Part shown: positions 46,186-55,103 of the stretch, piece after piece | Layout: each line of letters begins with the position of its first letter | Numbering within the stretch: position 1 is the first letter of the stretch | Assembly: GCF_004168205.1 (NCBI RefSeq) | Contig: NZ_RCYB01000001.1 | Coordinates: 1-64,000 of the forward strand | Length of the DNA stretch: 64,000 nt | From: Catenibacterium sp. co_0103 | GTDB taxonomy: Bacteria; Bacillota_I; Bacilli_A; Erysipelotrichales; Coprobacillaceae | Direction of reading: 5' to 3' | Notes under the pieces: generated by a model | The model's input: only the letters and a program-made list of their open reading frames with translations | Databases searched by the model: none | Told to the model about the DNA's origin: nothing | Position numbers and translations under genes: made by a program

Positions 46186-46795
46186 GTTGACTACATATTG
46201 AAAGCTTTATTACATTATCCGGTTTTTATCTTCTGTATTCTAGGAAATTGAGAGTATCCGTATTTTTCATTTAATCCTATTATGAGTGGAAAGAAGTCGA
46301 GAAATGTCTGATTCCTTGGATTGAATAGCATAAAAAAAGAATAAGTAAAATAACCTATAACCCCAATATCTCATATTGGCATAACTATTCATTCTATGCA
46401 GTGCGTGACAAGTGGTTGATATAATAACTAGAGAGCATATCTCATAAAAGATATTTATTGGTACATTAGGTAGGAGAATAGCTGATGTCCATTTTGTGCA
46501 GGATCGTGTGAGAAGTCACGATATCATTAGGGCATGTCAACTTTCTTAATATCTTTCATCAGATTGTAAAGGTTCTAAGATACTTGTCTAATTTATAGGG
46601 TAAAAGTTGTTCCCCTCTACTATGCCATATATATCTCCTTGTTCAGATGTCGGTTCATAAAGGAAGGGGGATATATGGCATAGTACAATTCTTTTCTATG
46701 AATAGTGCCTCTACAAGTGTAGTCCTAAAAATCAGTTACCTCCACCAACTATCATGTAAACTTGAGTTGACATATGTTCTTTTCCCAGGAAATAA
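46186..46795. other. 610-base region without intact genes
   Basis: No ORF of note. A short + strand stretch at about 46160-46240 (GIKQDVTEEHVDYILKAL) resembles the tail of a PLP-dependent enzyme but has no further support. TACTATGCCATATAT (46618-46632) and its inverse ATATATGGCATAGTA (46671-46685) form a 15-bp inverted repeat 38 bases apart. The rest looks like decayed sequence. Confidence 0.45.
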
Positions 46796-46798
46796 AAA

Positions 46799-46816
46799 AG
46801 CCCCAGAATAGGGGCT
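46799..46816 (-). terminator. terminator of the P-type ATPase gene
   Basis: AGCCCC and GGGGCT pair around six bases and are followed on the minus strand by six T. Confidence 0.8.
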
Positions 46817-46821
46817 ATACA

Positions 46822-48938
46822 TCAATTTTCTAATAATGATGTAGAAGATGACATCGCAAAGACAAATGTTGAACCATTATGAATAAGTGATGTTGTACTT
46901 GCTGGTAAGATACCAAACATACCTAATAGAATCAATCCTGTGTTCAATGTAACTATTTTTCTATAGTTACTTTTTATACGTTTCATTAATAATGCTGATA
47001 ATTGTTTAAATACCACAATTTCTTCTAGTGAAGAAGATGTTAATGTAACATCTGCAAGTTCTCTCGCAATATCTGAACTATCCTGTAAAGAGATAGAGAC
47101 ATCTGCACAAGATAAGGCTGGGGTATCATTGACACCATCACCTACCATAACAACTTTATGTCCTTCATCTCTTAATTTTTTGACATGGTTTGCTTTATCT
47201 TCAGGTAATACGCCTGCTAAGTAACCATCAATATTAAGTTCTTCCGCAATATGCTTAGCTGCATTCTCACTATCGCCTGTCAACATAATAATATTCTTAA
47301 AACCACTGCGTCTAATATTCATAATAGTTTCTTTTGCTTCTGGTTTAAGTGGATCATAAATAGAAATAATACCTGCGAGTTCTCCTCCTATTGCGAGGAA
47401 TATCAAAGAACTGGCACCTTCACTTTGTAAGTTATTGATGAGTGTTTCTATTTCTTCTGTTTTAGTAATATGTTCATCTTCAAATACAAAATGATCACTA
47501 CCGATAATAGCACGCTGATCACGATAAATAGTCGCAATACCATGCGCAATAATATACTTCACTTCAGCATGTTCTTCTTCATGATGCAACTGTTCAGATG
47601 ATGCCTGTTTTACTATCGCATTAGCCACACTATGTGGGAAATGTTCCTCTAAACAAGCTGCAATACGTAATACTTCATCACGTGTATAGTTTCCTATTGG
47701 TGTCACTTTCTGTACAAATGGCTGCGCATTTGTAAGGGTACCTGTTTTATCAAAGACAATTGTATCTGCCTGATCCATTGCTTCTAGGTATTTACCACCC
47801 TTAACCATAACAGAATGGCGTCCTGCTTCCTGCATTGCACTAATAATAGAAATAGATGTAGAAAGCTTAATTGCACATGAATAATCTACAAGTAATACAG
47901 AAGAAGCACGTGTAAGATTTCTTGTCGCCAGAAGTAATCCAAAGAAAGCTACAAAACTATAAGGTACAATCGCATCAGCTAAATGTTCAGCACCTGATTG
48001 GATACCTGCTTTCAATGATTCGTTTGTATCAATCATATCTACAATCTTATTAATACGGCTTTCTAATTGTAGATTTCTTACCTTGATATAAATCCTTCCT
48101 TCTTCTACAACAGTACCTGCAAAGACAGAACTTCCTTGTTTAACCATCTTACTTAATGGTTCACCGGTAAAGCTTGATTCATTAATCATGGCTTCACCAT
48201 TTACTACTTCACCATCTACTGGAACCATAGAACCTGTCTGTACGACTACAATATCTTCTTTCTGCAAGTGAGAAGTAGGAATCTGTTTTTCTTTCCTTCT
48301 TCTAATACCCATACTTTATCAATATTGACAGACAATGTTTCTTTAAGCTTTAATGATGTTGTTTTCTTTGTATAGTCTTCAAGTAATGAAGAGATATTCA
48401 ATAAGAACATGATATTACATGCTGTACCCCATTGTCCTGATAATAAAGAAACAGAGATACGTGTGGCATCAAGTACTGGTACATCAATACGTTTATGTAC
48501 AAGAGAATTAAGTCCTTCTTTTACATAACGAATTGTATGATAAATAGTTAATCCGTTTCTTACTGGTAATGGTAATGGTAAAAACCATTTAGAAGCATAT
48601 CTTCTTGCGATGATTGCGGTGAATTTACCAATGTATTGATCATTGATATCACGGTAATCTATAAGATATTTGTTTTCTTTAATGAGTTTTTCATAGAGTG
48701 TGTCATCAAAGTGAGGGATATCTAAAGAGTTGATTTTGTCAATCAAAGCATCTCTTTGATCAACACTGTAAGTGAACAAAATAGAACCTGTTCTTTCATT
48801 GACATCAGCTGATTCAACCATATCCCATTTACATAATGCGAAATGTAGGGCTAATGCCTTATTTCTAGAAAAGCGATAACGTCCATAACGTATTCTCATA
48901 CGTCCTGGTATGTCATGTACTATACGATACTCTAACAT
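46822..48938 (-). pseudogene. heavy-metal P-type ATPase, split by a -1 frameshift
   Basis: Two overlapping frames make one P1B-type ATPase. Frame 1 (48938 to 48246) has an HMA-like start HDIPGRMRIRYG, two to four membrane segments and VNIDKVWVLEEGKK. Frame 2 (from about 48285 to 46822) continues with PTSHLQKEDIVVVQTGSMVPVDGEV, SFTGEP, the phosphorylation motif DKTGTLTN, HP-type HFPHSVANA and GDGVNDTPAL. The shift lies in an A-rich run GGAAAGAAAAACAG near 48285; one extra A would restore the frame. The membrane ion motif reads DYSCAIKLS instead of CPC. Mutation, a sequencing slip, or programmed frameshifting are all possible. Follows a DUF6110 gene. Confidence 0.8.
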
Positions 48939-48953
48939 TCTCTTATCACCTAA

Positions 48954-48981
48954 AAAATAGGAAATGACTATTTCCTATTTT
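48954..48981 (-). terminator. hairpin between DUF6110 and ATPase genes
   Basis: AAAATAGGAAAT and ATTTCCTATTTT form a perfect 12-bp stem with a T-run on the minus strand, overlapping the DUF6110 stop. Probably partial termination, making more of the small protein than of the pump. Confidence 0.6.
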
Positions 48982-49202
48982 GCTTCTTTCTTGCTTTTAG
49001 CTTCAGCATAGATATCTTTTGCGTCTTCTACGATTGTATCATATGATGCAAGTGCCTGATCCTTTAACTGCATACCAGTCGCAACTGATTTTACTGCAGC
49101 TTTTCTTGCACAGTCACTCTTTGCGAACTTACTACCTGCCACTGTAGCGGCTACACCACCTACAAATGACCATAATAATTTGTTTTTAAATAAGTCTTTC
49201 AT
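48975..49202 (-). CDS. DUF6110 family small membrane protein
   Basis: A 75-residue protein with one hydrophobic N-terminal segment (WSFVGGVAATVAGSKF) and a charged helical tail (YDTIVEDAKDIYAEAKSKK). The pattern of a short glycine-rich membrane hairpin followed by SDCARKAAVKSVATGMQLKD is that of small proteins commonly found next to heavy-metal P-type ATPases in Firmicutes. It probably assists the pump. AGGAGG is seven bases before the ATG. Confidence 0.65.
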   Translation of the reverse strand: MKDLFKNKLLWSFVGGVAATVAGSKFAKSDCARKAAVKSVATGMQLKDQALASYDTIVEDAKDIYAEAKSKKEAK

Positions 49203-49287
49203 ATTCTTTTCCTCCTATATTAGTCCTAACTAACAAAATTATAATGACACTATAGAGAAGGTTTGTGAACAAAAATGTTAGAGTTTG

Positions 49288-50142
49288 TTAGAGAAGCATA
49301 ATCAAGGTGCCAAATACTATTAGTATTAATCCAAGTAATGATTTCTTAGAGAGTTTCTCATGGAAAATAAGATAAGAGAATAATACAGTAAATAGAATAC
49401 TCAACTTATCTATAGGAGTAACTAGACTTGCTGGTCCACTTTGCAAGGCATGATAGAAGCATAACCAGGATCCTCCTGTAGCTAAGCCTGATAACATAAT
49501 AAAGAGATATTCTTTCTTAGGAATACTCTTCATATTCATTTGACTATGCGTCACAAAAACCACAATCCAGCTCATAATAAGTACAACACTTGTACGAATA
49601 GCTGTTCCTAGGTTACTTTCAATATTTGTGATTCCTATCTTACCAAGTATAGTCGTCAAACTTGCAAAAATAACTGAAAGCACAGCATAAAGTAACCAGG
49701 CATTATTTGTCTGTTTATTATCTTCTTTCTTTTCTACCATTAAATATGTACCTGTTGTAAGAATGATCATGCCTATGATCTTATATACTGTGACACTTTC
49801 TTTGAAGAATATAAGAGAAAGAATAATCGTCAATACAACACTTGTCTTATCTACAGCTGTAACTTTATTGATATTTCCTTGCTGTAACGCCTTAAAGTAA
49901 CATAACCAGCTCACTCCAGTAGATATTCCAGAAAGAATTAAGAATAGAAATGTCTTATGGGTGATTGTATGGATTGTATCAAATGAGCCAACTATTCCTA
50001 CCATGATCCATGAAAAGATGAGTACGACAATAGTACGTAATGCAGTGGCTAGATGAGAGTTTGTATGTTCAATACCACATTTTGCAAGTACTGCAGTGAG
50101 ACCTGCAAAACAGGCAGAACCAAATGCATAAAGTATCCACAT
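49288..50142 (-). CDS. EamA/DMT-family permease
   Basis: A 284-residue protein with ten membrane segments arranged as two homologous halves: LTAVLAKCGIEHTNSHLATALRTIVVLIFSWIMV and TTILGKIGITNIESNLGTAIRTSVVLIMSWIVV align, as do LSGISTGVSWLCYFKALQQGN and LSGLATGGSWLCFYHALQSG. This is the drug/metabolite transporter fold with two EamA repeats. Substrate unknown. Its ribosome site is part of the transketolase terminator hairpin (50149-50178), so its translation is likely tied to read-through. Confidence 0.9.
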   Translation of the reverse strand: MWILYAFGSACFAGLTAVLAKCGIEHTNSHLATALRTIVVLIFSWIMVGIVGSFDTIHTITHKTFLFLILSGISTGVSWLCYFKALQQGNINKVTAVDKTSVVLTIILSLIFFKESVTVYKIIGMIILTTGTYLMVEKKEDNKQTNNAWLLYAVLSVIFASLTTILGKIGITNIESNLGTAIRTSVVLIMSWIVVFVTHSQMNMKSIPKKEYLFIMLSGLATGGSWLCFYHALQSGPASLVTPIDKLSILFTVLFSYLIFHEKLSKKSLLGLILIVFGTLIMLL

Positions 50143-50148
50143 AAAAAA

Positions 50149-50178
50149 AGCCTCCTTATAATACTATTATAGGAGGCT
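50149..50178 (-). terminator. transketolase terminator that contains the EamA ribosome site
   Basis: AGCCTCC-TATAATA and TATTATA-AGGAGGCT fold with one bulge, then seven T and the EamA ATG. The AAGGAGG in the 3' arm is the only Shine-Dalgarno of the permease gene, eight bases from its start. Confidence 0.75.
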
Positions 50179-50191
50179 AAAATGAATTTGT

Positions 50192-52165
50192 TTAGAATTC
50201 TTTGATAGCTTTGATTACATCTTCTACAGTTAAATGGAATTCCTTGAATAAGTCTGCTGGCTTACCTGAAGCACCAAATGTATCCATAGTGACATATTTG
50301 CCCTTGAATCCTGCGAATTCACCCCAAGATAAACGGCTTCCTGCTTCTACAATAATTCTATTTTCTACACATGATGGTAAAATAGATTCTTTGTATTCTT
50401 CAGACTGTTCTCTAAATAATTCCTGACAAGGCATAGAAACGATTCTGATATTTAAGTCAGGGTCTTTTAATTGTTCTTTAGCTTTGACTGCTAAGTCTAC
50501 TTCTGAACCTGATGCAATGATGATGATATCTGGCTTACTCATACAATCATCAATAATATAACCACCTCTTAAGGCACCTTTATTACTTCCTACCATCTTA
50601 GATAAGTCCTGTCTAGAAAGGATGAGTGATGTAGGTGTTTCTTTTGAACTCATTGCGACATACCAGCCTGCTTTTGTTTCAAATTCATCACATGGTCTAA
50701 ATACATACATGTTAGGCATTGCACGAAGCATAGTCAACTGTTCTACTGGTTCATGTGTTGGTCCATCTTCCCCTACACCAATACTGTCATGAGTAAATAC
50801 ATAAGTAAGTGGAAGCTTCATTAATGAAGATAAACGAGCCATAGGTTTTACATAGTCACTAAATACAAAGAATGTAGCCACATATGCTTTTAATCCACCA
50901 TACAACATTAAACCATTACCTACTGCAGCCATAGCCTGTTCTCTTACCCCAAAGTGAATATTACGTCCACCATAGTTGTCTGCACTGAATTCACCTTCGC
51001 CATTTAATACTGTCTTATTAGAAGGTCCTAAGTCAGCTGAACCACCAATGAAGTTAGGGGCAAAGTTCTTAATAAGGTTCATTGTTTCACCACTTGCAGC
51101 TCGTGTTGCAATATTGTGATGTTTATTAGCCCAGAATAATGGGTTATCCTTGAAGATTCTTGCAAAGTCAGGGTTAAAATACTGTTCCCATACAATCTTC
51201 ATTTCTGGATATTCTTCAAAGTATTTATCCTGCATAGAAGTCCATGCATCATATAAATCATCTACACGTTTTTGTGTAGAAGCTAGATAATCATATACTT
51301 CTTCTGGTACATAGAATTCTTCCTGTGGAAGACCAAGTTTTTCTTTAAGTGCTTTGATGTTGTCTACACCAAGTGGTGCACCATGAGTGCTTTCTGAACC
51401 TTCATTTGGACTATCTTTACCGATTGTAGTCTTGATTTCAATGAACTTAGGTTTACCTTTAATAGTTTTTGCTTTTTCTAATGCAGCAAGTACTTCATCT
51501 AAGTTATCTCCATCTTCTACAGTTAATGTTTCAAAACCAAATGCCTTTACTCTGTCTGATACATTTTCTGTAAATGTGATGTTTGTATTACCTTCGATAG
51601 AAATGTTGTTTGAATCATATAAGATGATGAGCTTTTCTAACTTAAGTGTACCGGCAAGTGATAATGCTTCTGAAGAAATACCTTCCATCATACATCCATC
51701 ACCAGCTAATGCATAAACATAATGATCAAATAGATCATAACCTGGTTTATTAAATACAGTGGCTAAATGAGCCTGACCCATTGCCATACCAACAGCCATG
51801 CCTAAGCCCTGTCCTAGTGGACCTGTAGTGGCATCTACACCTACTGTATGTCCATATTCTGGATGTCCTGGTGTAAGTGAACCTAACTGTCTAAACTGCT
51901 TTAAATCATCCATAGTTAAGCCATAACCATATAGATGTAATAAGCTATAAAGCATGCTTGATCCATGTCCTGCTGATAAAATAAAACGGTCTCTGTTAAT
52001 CCATTCAGGATGCTTTGCACTATGGTTTAATACCTGTGACCATAATACATGAGTGAACCCAGCAGCCCCTAAAGGAAGTCCTGGATGTCCTGAATTTGCT
52101 TTCTGAATCATATCTGCACAAAGTGCTTTAATCGTATATACTGTTTTTTGATCAATCTTGTTCAT
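50192..52165 (-). CDS. tkt: transketolase
   Basis: Thiamine-diphosphate enzyme of the non-oxidative pentose phosphate pathway. The 657-residue protein has the N-terminal KALCADMIQKANSGHPGLPLGAAGFTHVLW, the cofactor motif AGDGCMMEGISSEAL ... YDSNNISIEG, the pyrimidine domain FGVREQAMAAVGNGL with its catalytic glutamate, THDSIGVGEDGPTHEPVEQL, and the C-terminal domain. All are canonical and the length is normal. It appears to be a single-gene unit ended by the hairpin at 50149-50178, which may also meter the permease gene downstream. Confidence 0.97.
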   Translation of the reverse strand: MNKIDQKTVYTIKALCADMIQKANSGHPGLPLGAAGFTHVLWSQVLNHSAKHPEWINRDRFILSAGHGSSMLYSLLHLYGYGLTMDDLKQFRQLGSLTPGHPEYGHTVGVDATTGPLGQGLGMAVGMAMGQAHLATVFNKPGYDLFDHYVYALAGDGCMMEGISSEALSLAGTLKLEKLIILYDSNNISIEGNTNITFTENVSDRVKAFGFETLTVEDGDNLDEVLAALEKAKTIKGKPKFIEIKTTIGKDSPNEGSESTHGAPLGVDNIKALKEKLGLPQEEFYVPEEVYDYLASTQKRVDDLYDAWTSMQDKYFEEYPEMKIVWEQYFNPDFARIFKDNPLFWANKHHNIATRAASGETMNLIKNFAPNFIGGSADLGPSNKTVLNGEGEFSADNYGGRNIHFGVREQAMAAVGNGLMLYGGLKAYVATFFVFSDYVKPMARLSSLMKLPLTYVFTHDSIGVGEDGPTHEPVEQLTMLRAMPNMYVFRPCDEFETKAGWYVAMSSKETPTSLILSRQDLSKMVGSNKGALRGGYIIDDCMSKPDIIIIASGSEVDLAVKAKEQLKDPDLNIRIVSMPCQELFREQSEEYKESILPSCVENRIIVEAGSRLSWGEFAGFKGKYVTMDTFGASGKPADLFKEFHLTVEDVIKAIKEF

Positions 52166-52235
52166 TTTCGTTTATTTTCTCCCATTCATCATTGTTAAAT
52201 ATTATACCTGTTCTCTTTTTGTGAATGCAAGATAT

Positions 52236-53423
52236 TTAGTACTTCACATTCCAATTCATTGCAGCATTATATAAGAAATACAGGCCATACATTAAGCAGC
52301 CTTCATCAAAAATAGTGGCTTTGTTATGAAGACCATAAATATAACCATCCTGTTTACATCCTGCAGCAAGAGTAACAAAGAGTGAAGGTACATTGGCAGT
52401 AATATGGCCAAAGTCTTCTGAGATAGTAAGAGGAAGTTCTAACTTCTTGATATAACCACCAAATACATCTTTTTCTACATCCATAATAGATTTAAGTAAT
52501 GCAGGATCATTATAGACACTTGGTGCCTGCTGTAAAATTGTGATACCTGCCTGGGCATGATACATAGAAGCAATACTTTGAACTAACTCATTCACTCTAC
52601 CCATAATATATTCCTGATCATCTGGACGATAACTTCTTAAAGAACATTTCATATAGGCTTTTTCTGGAATAATATTATGTGCTTTACCTGCATTCATAAT
52701 ACCAATTGTAAGTACATCATCATGACTCATGCTGATTTCTTTAGGAATGATTTCCTGTAATTGCTGGTATATATGAACAGCCACACGCAGTGCGTCAATA
52801 CCTTTTTCTGGCATAGAACCATGTGAACTCTTACCTGTAATATTAATTTCAAAGATTGTAGACGCTGTTGTCATCGCTTTACGGATTGTACGTATAGTTC
52901 CTGTCTTATCTTCTGTTGCAGGCATAACATGTAACCCTACTGCAGCATCAACACGAGGATACTTTAATACCCCATCTTCAATCATCATCTTACAACCCAC
53001 TAGTCCTTCTTCATGAGGCTGGAAAACAATCTTGATCTGCCCTTTTAGTTTCTTTTCATTCTGTTTTAATAGTTTGGCACACATCAACATCATAGATGCA
53101 TGCATATCATGTCCACAGGCATGCATAGATCCATTAATAGATTTAAAAGGTAAGTTTGTATGTTCTACTAAAGGTAATGCATCCATATCACTTCTAAGTA
53201 AAAGAATCTTCTTATCATGAGGTCCTACAAGTATTTCAATACTTCCTCCTGGATTCACAATAATATTCTCATAACCATACATTTCAAGCAGTTTCACTAT
53301 ATATTCCTGTGTCTGAGGAAGAGGATGACCTACTTCTGGATGTTCATGAAAATGTCTTCTCAGTCGTATTAATTCCTGTTCGATATCCTTGTTGTTTGAT
53401 ATCCATTTTTCTATCTTTTCCAT
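52236..53423 (-). CDS. M20 family amidohydrolase (N-acyl-amino acid/hippurate hydrolase type)
   Basis: A 395-residue metallo-hydrolase of the M20D group. Metal-site motifs are LRSDMDALPL and HACGHDMHASMML, the catalytic glutamate lies in FQPHEEGLVGCKMMIEDG, and the dimerisation domain contains GKSSHGSMPEKGIDAL. Such enzymes release amino acids from N-acyl conjugates in the cytoplasm. It begins 12 bases after the C-terminal fragment of an RpiR-type regulator, so a regulated operon probably existed here before decay. Confidence 0.9.
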   Translation of the reverse strand: MEKIEKWISNNKDIEQELIRLRRHFHEHPEVGHPLPQTQEYIVKLLEMYGYENIIVNPGGSIEILVGPHDKKILLLRSDMDALPLVEHTNLPFKSINGSMHACGHDMHASMMLMCAKLLKQNEKKLKGQIKIVFQPHEEGLVGCKMMIEDGVLKYPRVDAAVGLHVMPATEDKTGTIRTIRKAMTTASTIFEINITGKSSHGSMPEKGIDALRVAVHIYQQLQEIIPKEISMSHDDVLTIGIMNAGKAHNIIPEKAYMKCSLRSYRPDDQEYIMGRVNELVQSIASMYHAQAGITILQQAPSVYNDPALLKSIMDVEKDVFGGYIKKLELPLTISEDFGHITANVPSLFVTLAAGCKQDGYIYGLHNKATIFDEGCLMYGLYFLYNAAMNWNVKY

Positions 53424-53433
53424 AACTTACACC

Positions 53434-53600
53434 TACTTTTCCATTTCTTGAATAATACGTCTTGTATTAATAATCTTTTGTGCATATTCCTCTTTATTAC
53501 GTTTCACTAATCCATAGTAAAGAAGATCAACAGCAATAAGTGCAGCCATATCTTCTTCTGGATGTGATAAAAAACTTTTCCCTTTTTTATAATTACCCTT
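53434..53600 (-). pseudogene. RpiR-family regulator, C-terminal fragment
   Basis: The minus-strand frame SFLSHPEEDMAALIAVDLLYYGLVKRNKEEYAQKIINTRRIIQEM is the end of a SIS-domain RpiR regulator (compare the ITDLLYYGVFKKNFEEHKK tail of the murR product). The DNA-binding and most of the SIS domain are gone. It is immediately upstream of the M20 gene. Confidence 0.65.
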
Positions 53601-53805
53601 TAAAAAAGTATACCATGATTTTCTTTTTTATCGCATTTTTTATGCCATAATATAAAAATTATGCATGATTTAATAATTTTTTATCATTTTATAACATTTT
53701 TTTATTATCTTCCGATAATTCATTTTATCATGAATATATAGTCTGTTTTTTCGCTTATTCCGATAAACATACATGATAATTTAATGTTATGATGATAATT
53801 TCTTA

Positions 53806-53834
53806 TTGACATGACTGTTTTCTATTCGTATAAT
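53806..53834 (+). promoter_or_regulatory. promoter of the ammonium transporter gene
   Basis: Perfect TTGACA (53806-53811), 17 bases, perfect TATAAT (53829-53834). The upstream 100 bases hold two copies of TTCCGATAA (53710-53718 and 53758-53766), 48 bases apart, possible sites for a nitrogen regulator. Confidence 0.75.
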
Positions 53835-53890
53835 GCAGTCATACCAGAAAGGTAAAAAGAAAACATAAACATGATAAAGGGGGAGTGCTT

Positions 53891-54284
53891 ATGGCAAAGG
53901 TTTTAACTGAAGTTTTTGGTATATGGTATTTAATTGGTGCTGCGTTTGTATTCTTTATGCAGGCAGGCTTCGCAATGGTTGAGGCAGGGTTCACCCGTGC
54001 TAAGAACGCCGGAAATATCATCATGAAGAACTTGATGGATTTCTGCTTAGGAACTGTTGCTTTTCTTATTGTAGGTTATAGCTTCTTATGTGGAAGTGAT
54101 GTAGCTAACGGATTTATTGGCTGGGTTGGTTTTGGAAATGGTCCATTAACTAACTTTGCATCAACCGATTGGTCAAGCTTCGTATTCAACTTAGTATTCT
54201 GTGCAACTGCAGCAACTATCGTATCTGGAGCAATGGCGGAAAGAACTAAGTTCTTAAGTTATTGTATTTATTCATTCGTTGTAA
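53891..54284 (+). pseudogene. amt: ammonium transporter, N-terminal part (disrupted)
   Basis: From the ATG at 53891 (GGGGGAG upstream) the frame encodes the first four membrane segments of an Amt channel: WYLIGAAFVFFMQAGFAMVEAGFTRAKNAGNIIMKNLMD and FCATAATIVSGAMAERTKFLSYCIYSFVV. At about 54284 it runs into the left end of the IS605-type element and stops 23 codons later. The rest resumes in the same frame at 56914. A full Amt imports ammonia/ammonium. With the element present no working protein can be made. Confidence 0.93.
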
Positions 54285-54301
54285 ATTTGTGGCGAAAAAA
54301 T

Positions 54302-54317
54302 CACACGCTTGCGTGTG
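54302..54317. repeat. left-end hairpin of the full element
   Basis: CACACGC and GCGTGTG around TT. The mini-element has CCCATAGGC/GCCTATGGG at the same place: different bases, same fold. Confidence 0.75.
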
Positions 54318-54564
54318 GGATGAAAGCCACATTTTACTTGATAAATACTTAGAAAAATGATATATAATCTATGTATATTAAAGTATAGAAAGTAAACAGA
54401 TCATTAGTAAAAGTAACTATGATATAAACACACATACAACAAAACAACCATCACTGTAATCAGAAAAATCCTAATAATACTGCACATATAGCGAACAATA
54501 ATAACCATGCAGAACAGTGCAACTCTGATAATTCAACATATCATTCAAGTTGTGGAAAAAAGTA

Positions 54565-54771
54565 ATGACAAGAACTAAAAGTGACAATGTACAAATAAAT
54601 ATTTCCATTCCTGCTGGATGGAAAACAGAACTTGAGAACCCTGCACGTATCTATTCTGTTGAGGAAGGTGAGAGTATCATATTTCTTGACTTGTTGCGTA
54701 GAGGAATTCAGAAAAAATATCAATTAGGTGAACAAGACAGTGAAGAACAATATCATAGTGCTTCGTATTGA
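54565..54771 (+). CDS. small RHH-like protein of the IS605-type element
   Basis: A 68-residue ORF from the ATG at 54565; an in-frame TTG at 54550 is possible. NVQINISIPAGWKTELENPARIYSVEEGESIIFLDLLRRGIQKKYQL has the strand-helix-helix outline of ribbon-helix-helix DNA-binding proteins, with the strand NVQINISIP followed by two helices. It lies inside the element and is not part of standard IS605 (tnpA, tnpB). A role in regulating the element is possible. No strong ribosome site is seen. Confidence 0.5.
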   Translation: MTRTKSDNVQINISIPAGWKTELENPARIYSVEEGESIIFLDLLRRGIQKKYQLGEQDSEEQYHSASY

Positions 54772-54803
54772 AAATATCTGATACAGTATCACATCATCAG
54801 GTA

Positions 54804-55080
54804 TTCTAAATTCATATTTCTGGTATTAAAAGGTAATGTAGAGGAAATATTGAAACAGATATTACAGAAAAATCTATTATCACATTAAGGCTCTTGAAGT
54901 GAAGCCTGACCATATACATGTCTTTGTAGATGTACCACAAACTGCTGCTCCCTGTGATGTTGTAGGAACTTTTAAAGATATAAGTGCTATTGAACTATTC
55001 AAGGCATTTCCGCAATTAATACAATTCTGCAGGATGTGGTATTTTATGGTCTAGAGGATATTTTGTATCTACAGTAATTA
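54804..55080 (+). pseudogene. IS200-type tnpA remnant (Y1 HUH transposase)
   Basis: Pieces in at least two frames reproduce the tnpA order: VLKGNVEEILKQILQK, then YYHIKALEVKPDHIHVFVDVPQ with the HUH motif (HIH), VVGTFKDISAIELFKAFP, and finally SRGYFVSTV in another frame. The part with the catalytic tyrosine is missing, and the tnpB gene begins at once. The element therefore cannot transpose on its own and would need a tnpA from elsewhere. Confidence 0.8.
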
Positions 55081-55103
55081 GGATAATATTAAGGAGCAGA
55101 AAA

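Noticed and set aside
48285-48312. Programmed -1 frameshifting in the P-type ATPase as the main explanation
   Set aside because: The A-run is not a canonical slippery heptamer and no downstream pseudoknot is evident; kept only as an alternative.
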